NCBI RefSeq assembly: GCF_040655735.1
Contig: NZ_JBFAKK010000007.1
Coordinates: 124,001-188,000, forward strand
Reading direction: 5' to 3'
Source of the DNA: Phytomonospora sp040655735
GTDB taxonomy: Bacteria; Actinomycetota; Actinomycetes; Mycobacteriales; Micromonosporaceae
DNA length: 64,000 nt
Made by a program: the position numbers and the translations under genes. The stretch's first letter is position 1, and each line of letters opens with the position of its first letter. The notes below the pieces were generated by a model. That model was not told the DNA's origin and did no database searches. It saw nothing but the letters and a program-made list of their open reading frames with translations. Shown here piece by piece: positions 32,350 to 39,794 of the stretch.

Positions 32350-32925
32350 ATGGGAAACAAGGAGGCTCTGCTCGACGGAGCGAAGAAATGCCTGCTCGAA
32401 AAGGGCTTCGACCGCACCACCGTGCGCGACATCGCCACCGCCGCCGGCGTGAGCATGGCCGCCATCGGCTACCACTTCGGCTCCCGCGAGAACCTGCTCT
32501 TCAAGGCGATCTTCGCGATCCTCGACGAGTGGGGCGACATCTCCGGCCGCGCGCTCATGCCCAAAGACGGCGACGCCACCGCCGAGGAGGCCTACATCAC
32601 CATGTGGGACGAGACCCTCGACCAGATCCGCGCCCACCCCGACATGTGGCTCGTCTCCATCGACCTGTTCATCCAGGCCCAGCGCCAGGAAGAACTCAAA
32701 CGCGTCCTCGCCGAAGGCATGCGCGAAGGCCGCAGCGGCCTGACCGCCATCGTCACCAGCACCCCCGAGGACGAGGTCGGCGACGAGGCAAGGCGAACCG
32801 TCGGAATGGTGCAGATGGCCCTCATGTCCGGTGTGGCGATCCAGCTGCTCTCCGACCCCGAGAACGCCCCCACCGGCGCCGACGTCCTCGCCGGACTGCG
32901 CGGACTGGTGAAGATCACCGAATAG
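32350..32925 (+). CDS. TetR family regulator
   Basis: A 191-residue regulator with HTH sequence LLDGAKKCLLEKGFDRTTVRDIATAAGVSMAAIGYHF, clearly related to the TetR at 19.28 kb (both begin MGx-EALL and share TTVRDI and YHF). The C-terminal ligand domain is helical. It is divergent from the secreted carboxylesterase. The ATG at 32350 is preferred; an in-frame TTG lies at 32344. A short hairpin after the stop separates it from the ZTP riboswitch. Confidence 0.88.
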   Translation: MGNKEALLDGAKKCLLEKGFDRTTVRDIATAAGVSMAAIGYHFGSRENLLFKAIFAILDEWGDISGRALMPKDGDATAEEAYITMWDETLDQIRAHPDMWLVSIDLFIQAQRQEELKRVLAEGMREGRSGLTAIVTSTPEDEVGDEARRTVGMVQMALMSGVAIQLLSDPENAPTGADVLAGLRGLVKITE

Positions 32926-32926
32926 A

Positions 32927-32947
32927 GGCCCAGCACCGGCCTGGGCC
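32927..32947 (+). terminator. Weak hairpin after tetR
   Basis: A 7-bp stem (ggcccag with ctgggcc) and 7-base loop directly after the tetR stop. It has no U-tract. It probably isolates tetR from the glyA riboswitch. Confidence 0.5.
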
Positions 32948-32975
32948 GATCACGGTGCCGGTTGCTATGGTCACG

Positions 32976-33057
32976 ACGGGCCGCGACTGGCGCGCTGGGA
33001 TGGGCTCAACCATCGGGGAGCGGCCGCAGCTCCACCTGCCGTGCGCCTGGGCCTTCC
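32976..33057 (+). promoter_or_regulatory. ZTP (pfl) riboswitch upstream of glyA
   Basis: The conserved ZTP-riboswitch elements appear in order. A P1 strand (gggccgc) leads into CGACTGGC; P2 is gatgg-gctcaa-ccatc; then GGGGAGCGGCC closes P1; and the 3' domain ends with CCGTGCGCCTGGGC. ZTP riboswitches sense the purine intermediate ZMP/ZTP, which accumulates when 10-formyl-tetrahydrofolate is short, and often control glyA in actinobacteria. The bases just after it (ccttcc) can pair with the glyA ribosome-binding site ggaggg, suggesting translational control; that pairing is my inference. Confidence 0.88.
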
Positions 33058-33089
33058 TTATCTGCGCTTCCACCATGGAGGGGTCCACC

Positions 33090-34526
33090 GTGTCCATCAG
33101 CACCGAGTCCACCGCGTTCCGGGCCGCCCTCGACGTGATCCGTACCGTCGAGCCGCGCGTGGCCGACGCCATCGGGCAGGAACTCGCCGACCAGCGCGAG
33201 TCGCTCAAGCTCATCGCCAGCGAGAACTACGCCTCCCCGGCCGTCCTGCTCACCATGGGCAACTGGTTCAGCGACAAGTACGCCGAAGGCACGATCGGGC
33301 GCCGCTTCTACGCCGGCTGCCGCAACGTCGACACCGTCGAGTCGATCGCCGCCGAGCACGCCAAGGCCCTCTTCGGCGCCCCGCACGCCTACGTCCAGCC
33401 CCACTCGGGCATCGACGCCAACCTCGTCGCCTTCTGGGCGATCCTGGCCGCCAAGGTCGAGGCGCCCTTCCTCACCGAGCACACCGCCAAGCACGTCAAC
33501 GACCTCACCGAAGAGGACTGGGCCGTCCTGCGCCGCGCCCTGGGCGACCAGCGCATGCTCGGCATGTCCCTCGACGCCGGCGGCCACCTCACCCACGGCT
33601 TCCGCCCCAACATCTCCGGCAAGATGTTCGAGCAGCGCTCCTACGGCACCGACCCCCAGTCGGGCCTCCTCGACTACGACGCCCTGCGCGCCGCCGCGCA
33701 GGAGTTCCGGCCGCTGATCATCGTCGCCGGCTACTCCGCCTACCCGCGCCTGGTCAACTTCCGCCTCGTCCGCGAGATCGCCGACGAGGTCGGCGCCACC
33801 CTCATGGTCGACATGGCCCACTTCGCGGGCCTGGTCGCCGGCAAGGTCCTCACCGGAGACTTCGACCCCATCCCGCACGCGCAGATCGTCACCACCACCA
33901 CCCACAAGTCCCTGCGCGGCCCCCGCGGCGGCATGGTCCTGTGCCAGGCCGAACTCGCCGAGCAGGTCGACCGGGGCTGCCCGATGGTCCTCGGCGGCCC
34001 CCTCCCGCACGTGATGGCCGCCAAGGCCGTGGCGCTCGCCGAGGCCCGCACGCAGGACTTCCGCGACTACGCCCAGCGCATCGTCGACAACTCCCGCGCG
34101 CTCGCCGAGGGCCTGCTCAAGCGGGGCGCGACGCTGGTCACCGGCGGCACCGACAACCACCTGGTGCTCATCGACGTGTCCTCGTACGGCATCACCGGCC
34201 GCCAGGCCGAGGCCGCGCTCCTCGACTCCGGGGTGGTCACCAACCGCAACTCCGTCCCGCAGGACGCCAACGGCGCCTGGTACACCTCCGGCGTGCGCAT
34301 CGGCACCCCCGCGCTGACCAGTCGCGGCCTCGGCACCGCCGAGATGGACGAGGTCGCCGCCCTCATCCACACGGTCCTGGACAACACCACGCAGGGCACG
34401 ACGAAGTCGGGCGCGCCCTCGAAGGCGACGCACGTCCTCGACCCGAAGGTGGCCTCGCAGGTCGCCGGGCAGGCCGCCGAGCTGCTCGCCGGTTTCCCGC
34501 TGTACCCCTCGGTCGACCTGGGCTGA
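33090..34526 (+). CDS. glyA: Serine hydroxymethyltransferase GlyA
   Basis: A 478-residue PLP enzyme interconverting serine and glycine while charging tetrahydrofolate with a one-carbon unit. Features include QRESLKLIASENYASP near the N-terminus, the Asp-containing strand VDMAHFAGLVAG, and the PLP-lysine motif TTTTHKSLRGPRGG. It is somewhat longer than the typical ~420 residues, with an internal insertion after KVEAPF. I chose the GTG at 33090 because ggaggggt lies 7-8 bases upstream and SISTESTAFRAAL is the expected N-terminus; an ATG at 33075 would overlap that site. It is controlled by the ZTP riboswitch and ends in a terminator with U-tract. Confidence 0.96.
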   Translation: MSISTESTAFRAALDVIRTVEPRVADAIGQELADQRESLKLIASENYASPAVLLTMGNWFSDKYAEGTIGRRFYAGCRNVDTVESIAAEHAKALFGAPHAYVQPHSGIDANLVAFWAILAAKVEAPFLTEHTAKHVNDLTEEDWAVLRRALGDQRMLGMSLDAGGHLTHGFRPNISGKMFEQRSYGTDPQSGLLDYDALRAAAQEFRPLIIVAGYSAYPRLVNFRLVREIADEVGATLMVDMAHFAGLVAGKVLTGDFDPIPHAQIVTTTTHKSLRGPRGGMVLCQAELAEQVDRGCPMVLGGPLPHVMAAKAVALAEARTQDFRDYAQRIVDNSRALAEGLLKRGATLVTGGTDNHLVLIDVSSYGITGRQAEAALLDSGVVTNRNSVPQDANGAWYTSGVRIGTPALTSRGLGTAEMDEVAALIHTVLDNTTQGTTKSGAPSKATHVLDPKVASQVAGQAAELLAGFPLYPSVDLG

Positions 34527-34542
34527 CGCGGATCCTGGAAGA

Positions 34543-34571
34543 AGCGCCCGGCGCGATGCCGGGCGCTTTTT
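34543..34571 (+). terminator. Intrinsic terminator after glyA
   Basis: A perfect 10-bp stem (agcgcccggc with gccgggcgct), loop gcgat, and then five T residues. It is the most classical terminator in the window. Confidence 0.92.
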
Positions 34572-34669
34572 CGTGCCGTCAGAACATGCCGTCGGGCCTC
34601 CTGCGCAAGATCACCGGTCTGCCGGGCTGAAGTCGCCCCGCCCCACCCCCACCATGCGATCGTGACCCC

Positions 34670-35443
34670 ATGACCCTCCCTGAGGCCGAGGCCGCCTACC
34701 TGCGCGAACTCACCGCCCGGCTGCGCGCGCTCCTCGGCGCCGACCTGATCGGCGTCTACCCGACCGGCTCGGTCGCCCTCGACGCCTACCTCCCGGGCCG
34801 CAGCGACCTCGACCTCATCGCCGTCGCCGAGTCGCCCACCCCGGCCGCCGTCGGCGAGATCGCCGCCGCCCTCGCCCACGAAGCGCTGCCCTGCCCCGCC
34901 GCAGGCCTGGAGTTCGTCCTCTACGACCGCGCCGCGCTGGCCGCGCTCACCACGCAGGACGGCTTCGCGCTCAACCTCAACACCGACCGCGACCTGCCCC
35001 CGCTGGTCGAGCAGGGCCCCTCGGACCGCCCGGGCCACTGGTACCCCATCGACCGCGACATCACCGCCCAGCAGGACCGCGCCCTCACCGGCCCGGCGTT
35101 CACCACGCTGGCCCACAGGCCGCCCGCCGCCGAGCTGCGGCCGGTCGTCGCCGCGTCGGTCGCCGCGAACCTCGAACCCGGGGCCGAACCGCACGCCGAC
35201 GCCCTCCTCAACGCCTGCCGCGCCCTGCGCTGGCACGACGGGGGACACTGGACAGGGAAGGCCGACGCGGCGGGCTGGGCGATGACCCGTCACAGCGCCT
35301 TCGCCTCGCTGCTGACCGCCGCGCTCAACGCCCTTTCCCGTGAACGGGCCGCCGACCGCACCGACCCCGGCGAGGCCCGTTCATTCCTCACTCACGCGCT
35401 GCTCACGCTCGACGGCGAGCCCGCCGTACCCGATCGCCGTTGA
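34670..35443 (+). CDS. Nucleotidyltransferase, AadA/DUF4111-like
   Basis: A 257-residue protein with the nucleotidyltransferase fold motif YPTGSVALDAYLPGRSDLDLI, containing GS and the paired Asp residues, followed by a helical DUF4111-like C-terminal domain (around RPVVAASVAANLE and ALRWHDGG). Close relatives include aminoglycoside 3''-adenylyltransferases, but environmental members need not confer resistance. The Asp pair needed for metal-dependent transfer is intact. Single gene between the glyA terminator and the ECF41-like gene. Confidence 0.82.
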   Translation: MTLPEAEAAYLRELTARLRALLGADLIGVYPTGSVALDAYLPGRSDLDLIAVAESPTPAAVGEIAAALAHEALPCPAAGLEFVLYDRAALAALTTQDGFALNLNTDRDLPPLVEQGPSDRPGHWYPIDRDITAQQDRALTGPAFTTLAHRPPAAELRPVVAASVAANLEPGAEPHADALLNACRALRWHDGGHWTGKADAAGWAMTRHSAFASLLTAALNALSRERAADRTDPGEARSFLTHALLTLDGEPAVPDRR

Positions 35444-35523
35444 TCGCCCGCACCCACGCCCGTCACATCCGCTCACCGGCATCCGTCATGCTTTTGACGA
35501 CCTGAAACGGAGGGCCCCCGCCC

Positions 35524-36393
35524 ATGAACGACCACGACAGTCTCGCCGCAAGCTTCGAGGAGCACCGGCCGCATCTGCGTGCCGTCGCCTACCGCATGCT
35601 CGGTTCGCTCTCGGAGGCCGAGGACGCCGTGCAGGAAGGCTGGCTGCGTCTGAGCCGCGCCGACGTCTCCGCGGTCGGCAACCTGGGCGGCTGGCTGACC
35701 ACGGTCGTCGGCCGCATCTGCCTCGACATGCTCCGCACGCGCAAGTCGCGTCGCGAGGAGCCGCTCGGCGAGTTCTCCCTGCCCGAACCGATCGTCAGCC
35801 GCGCCGACGGCGTCGACCCCGAGCACGAGGCCCTGCTGTCCGACTCGGTCGGCATCGCCCTGCTCGTCGTCCTCGACACCCTCAACCCGATCGAGCGGCT
35901 CGCGTTCGTCCTGCACGACATGTTCGGCGTCTCCTTCGAGGAGATCGCCCCCATCGTCGACCGCACCATCGACGCCACCCGCCAGCTCTCCAGCCGCTCG
36001 CGCCGCCGCGTGCAGAGCGCCCCCACGAAGCCCGACCCCGACCTCGGCCGGCAGCGCCGCGTCGTCGACGCCTTCTTCGCCGCCGCGCGAGAGGGCGACT
36101 TCGACCGGCTGGTGTCGATCCTCGACCCCAACATCGTGCTGCGCGTCGACGGCCCGATCGGTCGCCTCGTCGGCGCCGAGACGGTCGCCTCGCGCGCGGC
36201 GATGTTCGCCAGCGGCGATCGTGTCGCGGTCCCGGTCCTGGTCAACGGCGTCGCGGGCATGCTCGCCACGCTCGACGGCAAGCCGGTCTCGCTGATGGCC
36301 TTCACCGTCGTCGGCGGCAAGGTCGCCGCCATCGACGCCCTCAGCGACCCGGCCCGCCTGGCCGCGCTCGACCTGTCGAGCCTCGACGCATAG
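35524..36393 (+). CDS. ECF41-like sigma factor (SigJ family) with SnoaL-like tail
   Basis: A 289-residue sigma factor. Region 2 is at about residues 10-80 (YRMLGSLSEAEDAVQEGWLRL), region 4 at about 115-165, and a fused NTF2/SnoaL-like domain from about 180 to the end. In ECF41 proteins the tail replaces a separate anti-sigma factor. The linker motif normally read as WLPEP appears as SLPEP, and the DGGG motif as DGPIG, so regulation may differ from the type members. GGAGG lies upstream of the ATG. No carboxymuconolactone-decarboxylase gene, the usual target, is nearby. Confidence 0.87.
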   Translation: MNDHDSLAASFEEHRPHLRAVAYRMLGSLSEAEDAVQEGWLRLSRADVSAVGNLGGWLTTVVGRICLDMLRTRKSRREEPLGEFSLPEPIVSRADGVDPEHEALLSDSVGIALLVVLDTLNPIERLAFVLHDMFGVSFEEIAPIVDRTIDATRQLSSRSRRRVQSAPTKPDPDLGRQRRVVDAFFAAAREGDFDRLVSILDPNIVLRVDGPIGRLVGAETVASRAAMFASGDRVAVPVLVNGVAGMLATLDGKPVSLMAFTVVGGKVAAIDALSDPARLAALDLSSLDA

Positions 36394-36471
36394 CGCCCGC
36401 GCGGGGGACGGGCGGTGAGATGTACCCGTCCCCCGATCAAGGGCGTGGCCCCGCAGCGCCATACTGTCCGC

Positions 36472-37797
36472 ATGCGTCGCCTTCGGCCACATAGGACCGC
36501 CTGGGTTCTCGGTGTGGTCGCCGCTGTCATCGCCATGTCCGCCGCCGCCGCCATCTGGATCACCACGCTCTCGGCAACCGCCGCCGAACCAGAGATCGAC
36601 TGGCGGCACACGCTGGCCGCGCAACAGCAGCCGCCGGACGCCGTCGCGGCGGGCGGGTTCGTGCTGGTCCTCGCCGACCGCACCGTCACCGCCCTCGACG
36701 AGGTCACCGGCGAGCAGCGCTGGCAGATCCCCGAGGTCGACGGCCCCGTGCGCGTCACCGTCGACGCGGTCGTGCTGGCCAGGGGCCCGCGCATCACCGT
36801 CTACGACCTGACAACCGGCGCCGAGCGCTTCACCTACGAGGGCGAACTGGGCCACAACCCGCCGGTCTTCGCCGTCAGCGACGACACGCTCTACACCGCC
36901 GAGCGGGTCGGGAAGCAGCGCGAGGTCGTCGCGACCTCCCTCACCGACGCCGAGCGGCTGTGGCACCGCCGTTATGCCGCCGAGGTGGCCGTCGCCGCGC
37001 CGGTCCTGCCCGACCCGGTCGACCAGTCGATCGTCTCGACGAAGGCGCTGCGGCTGGCGTCGAGCTCGCCGGTCGTCTACGTCAACATCGGACTGCGCGA
37101 GGACGGCGACGAGAAGACCGTCACGCTCGACGCCGAGACCGGCGACACGCGGGGCCGCCCCGAGACGCTGATGGACCTCGACACCTACCCGATCATCGCC
37201 GTGCACGGCGAGCGCGTGGCGACCGTCGGGAAACACGACGGCTGCACGACCGACGTGACCGTCTACGACCCCGCCTCCGGTGGGACCGAGACGGTCGCCT
37301 TCGGCGCCGACTGCGAGGCGGGTGCCTCGATCATGGCGACCGGCGACGTCCTGCTCGGGCAGAACGTGAACGGTTTCCCGCAGGTCGTCGACTCGGTGAC
37401 CGGTGGCGCGCGCTGGACGGCGCTGGAGGCGGGCACCGCGCGCGCCTTCCGCGACCCGGTGGTCGCCTACAGCCCGGTGGAGCGCGACGAGTCGCTGATG
37501 ATGGCGGAGATCACCGGCGCCGTGGCGCCGTGGAGCGCCGAGGACACCGCGCCGCCGTCGGGGAAGACGAACATCGTCGGGGACCTGCTGCTGTCGTCGA
37601 CGGGCGCGTTCCCCAGCGAGGAGACGCCCGACGCCACCTTCGCGACGACCGCCTACAACCTGGGGATCGACAAGCTGATGTGGTACCAGCCGGGCGCGCG
37701 CCTGGTGACGGTCACCGACGAGCACCTGATCCTGGCGCTGACCTCGCGCGGCTTCGACGACCTCAAGCCGGCGACCCTCGCGGCGGTCCCGTTCTAG
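36472..37797 (+). CDS. Membrane-anchored PQQ-like beta-propeller protein
   Basis: A 441-residue protein with an N-terminal basic segment and one membrane helix (about residues 11-32), then an extracellular eight-bladed-type propeller of WD/PQQ-like repeats (for example VTALDEVTGEQRW and ITVYDLTTGAERF). There is no lipobox cysteine. A disulfide between Cys residues in DGCTTDV and GADCEAG is possible. The start follows a CATACT element by 6 bases, so the message may be leaderless. Function is unknown; other propeller membrane proteins occur at 50.6 and 51.7 kb. Confidence 0.75.
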   Translation: MRRLRPHRTAWVLGVVAAVIAMSAAAAIWITTLSATAAEPEIDWRHTLAAQQQPPDAVAAGGFVLVLADRTVTALDEVTGEQRWQIPEVDGPVRVTVDAVVLARGPRITVYDLTTGAERFTYEGELGHNPPVFAVSDDTLYTAERVGKQREVVATSLTDAERLWHRRYAAEVAVAAPVLPDPVDQSIVSTKALRLASSSPVVYVNIGLREDGDEKTVTLDAETGDTRGRPETLMDLDTYPIIAVHGERVATVGKHDGCTTDVTVYDPASGGTETVAFGADCEAGASIMATGDVLLGQNVNGFPQVVDSVTGGARWTALEAGTARAFRDPVVAYSPVERDESLMMAEITGAVAPWSAEDTAPPSGKTNIVGDLLLSSTGAFPSEETPDATFATTAYNLGIDKLMWYQPGARLVTVTDEHLILALTSRGFDDLKPATLAAVPF

Positions 37798-37964
37798 CCG
37801 TTTGTGGCCGTCGCCACCCGCTCGACGTGGGCGCTTGACCTCAACCTATGTTCAAGAGGCAGGCTCGCCATGCGCCGGCCGCGAAAATCGCTTCTAGTCC
37901 TCGCCTAAGGCGCGCACACTCTCAAGGCGGACAACGTAGGACAGGCATCAGGGAGGCCAGCAGA

Positions 37965-39794
37965 ATGAGTTCACCGGCCACGCGCGAGGTGACACTCACG
38001 CGCGCGCAGAAGAACGGCGGCCCACCCGGTGAGCCACCTCCCTCAAAGGGGGACGGCCGCACTCTCCTGCGGCTTCTCAGAGCGCACATGGGCCCATACC
38101 GCAAGCCGATCGCCTACCTGATCGCCTTGCAGCTCGTCTCGACGATCGCGATGCTCTACCTGCCGACCCTCAACGCCGAGATCATCGACAAGGGTGTCGT
38201 CAAGGGCGACACGGGGCTCATCCTGCGGCTCGGCGGGGTGATGCTGGCGATCACGCTGGTGCAGATCCTCGCCTCGATCGCCGCGGTCTACTACGCCGCG
38301 CGCACCGCGATGGCCGTCGGCCGCGACGTGCGCGCCGGGATCTTCGAGCGCGTCCAGTCCTTCTCGGTGCGCGAGGTCGGGCAGTTCGGCGCGCCGTCGC
38401 TGATCACCCGCATCACCAACGACGTCCAGCAGGTGCAGATGCTGGTCTTCCTGACCTTCATCCTGCTCGTCTCGGCGCCGGTGATGGCCTTCGGCGGCGT
38501 GATCATGGCCGTCAGCGTCGACCCGCCGCTGTCGGCGCTGCTGCTGATCCTGGTGCCGGTCCTGATCGGCTCGGTCGCGCTGATCGTGAGCCGGATGGGC
38601 CCGCTGTTTCGGGCCATGCAGGTCCGCATCGACGAGGTCAACCGCGTCATGCGCGAGCAGATCACCGGTATCCGGGTGATCCGCGCGTTCGTGCGCGACC
38701 GCTACGAGCAGGAGCGCTTCGCCGGCGCCAACCGCGAGCTGATGGACGTGTCGCTGGGCGTCGGGCGCCTGATGGCGTGGATGTTCCCGACGGTCATGCT
38801 CGTCATGAACGTCTCCAGCGTCGCCGTGATGTGGTTCGGGGCGCACCGGATCGCCTCCGGCGGGATGGAGATCGGGGCCCTGACGGCCTTCCTGTCCTAC
38901 CTGATGCAGATCCTGATGTCGGTGATGATGGGGACCTTCGTGCTGATCATGCTGCCGCGCGCGCAGGTCAGCGCCGGCCGCATCCAGGAGGTCCTGTCGA
39001 CCGAGACGAGCCTGACGATCCCCGACTCGCCGGTCACCGAGCTGCCCCAGCACGGGCAGCTCGAACTGCGCGACGTCGACTTCGGCTACCCCGGCGCCGA
39101 GGAGCCCGTGCTGTGCGGGATCGACCTGGTGGCGCATCCGGGGCAGACGACGGCGATCATCGGCTCGACCGGAAGCGGCAAGACCACGCTGCTGAACCTC
39201 ATCCCGCGGCTGTTCGACGTGACCGGCGGGCAGGTCCTCGTCGACGGCGTCGACGTGCGCAGCCTGGCCCGCGCGACGCTGTCGAAGGCGGTCGGCATGG
39301 TCCCGCAGAAGCCGTACCTGTTCAGCGGGACCATCGCCACGAACCTGCGCTACGGCAACCCCGACGCCACCGACGCCGACCTGTGGCGGGCGCTGGAGGT
39401 CGCGCAGGCCGCCGAGTTCGTGCGCGCCAAGGAAGAGGGACTCGACTCCCCGATCGGGCAGGGCGGCACGAACGTGTCGGGCGGACAGCGGCAGCGGCTC
39501 GCGATCGCGCGCATGCTGGTCGCCAAGCCCGAGATCTACCTCTTCGACGACTCCTTCTCCGCGCTCGACTACGCCACCGACGCCGCCCTGCGGGCCGCGC
39601 TGTCGCGTGAGATCGCCGAAGCGACGGTCGTCATCGTCGCCCAGCGCGTGTCCACGATCCGCTCGGCCGACCGGATCGTGGTCCTCGACGAAGGACGCGT
39701 GGTCGGCACCGGTACGCACGACGAGCTGATGGCGGAGAACGAGACCTACCGCGAGATCGTGCTGTCGCAGCACAGTGAGCAGGAGGCGGCATGA
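37965..39794 (+). CDS. ABC exporter half-transporter with degenerate catalytic site
   Basis: A 609-residue fused TMD-NBD half-exporter. Six helices lie in about residues 50-340 and the NBD in about 365-600: Walker A GSTGSGKTT, signature NVSGGQRQR, Walker B IYLFDDSFSALD. The catalytic Glu after Walker B is Asp here, marking the degenerate site of a heterodimeric exporter such as TM287/288. I chose the ATG at 37965 with GGGAGG upstream. Its stop overlaps the partner's ATG by four bases (ATGA). The substrate is unknown; drug or lipid export is typical. Confidence 0.92.
   Translation: MSSPATREVTLTRAQKNGGPPGEPPPSKGDGRTLLRLLRAHMGPYRKPIAYLIALQLVSTIAMLYLPTLNAEIIDKGVVKGDTGLILRLGGVMLAITLVQILASIAAVYYAARTAMAVGRDVRAGIFERVQSFSVREVGQFGAPSLITRITNDVQQVQMLVFLTFILLVSAPVMAFGGVIMAVSVDPPLSALLLILVPVLIGSVALIVSRMGPLFRAMQVRIDEVNRVMREQITGIRVIRAFVRDRYEQERFAGANRELMDVSLGVGRLMAWMFPTVMLVMNVSSVAVMWFGAHRIASGGMEIGALTAFLSYLMQILMSVMMGTFVLIMLPRAQVSAGRIQEVLSTETSLTIPDSPVTELPQHGQLELRDVDFGYPGAEEPVLCGIDLVAHPGQTTAIIGSTGSGKTTLLNLIPRLFDVTGGQVLVDGVDVRSLARATLSKAVGMVPQKPYLFSGTIATNLRYGNPDATDADLWRALEVAQAAEFVRAKEEGLDSPIGQGGTNVSGGQRQRLAIARMLVAKPEIYLFDDSFSALDYATDAALRAALSREIAEATVVIVAQRVSTIRSADRIVVLDEGRVVGTGTHDELMAENETYREIVLSQHSEQEAA

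Noticed and set aside
34670..35443. Calling the nucleotidyltransferase an aminoglycoside resistance gene
   Set aside because: The family motif is present but substrate-specific residues cannot be judged by eye and the context holds no other resistance gene.
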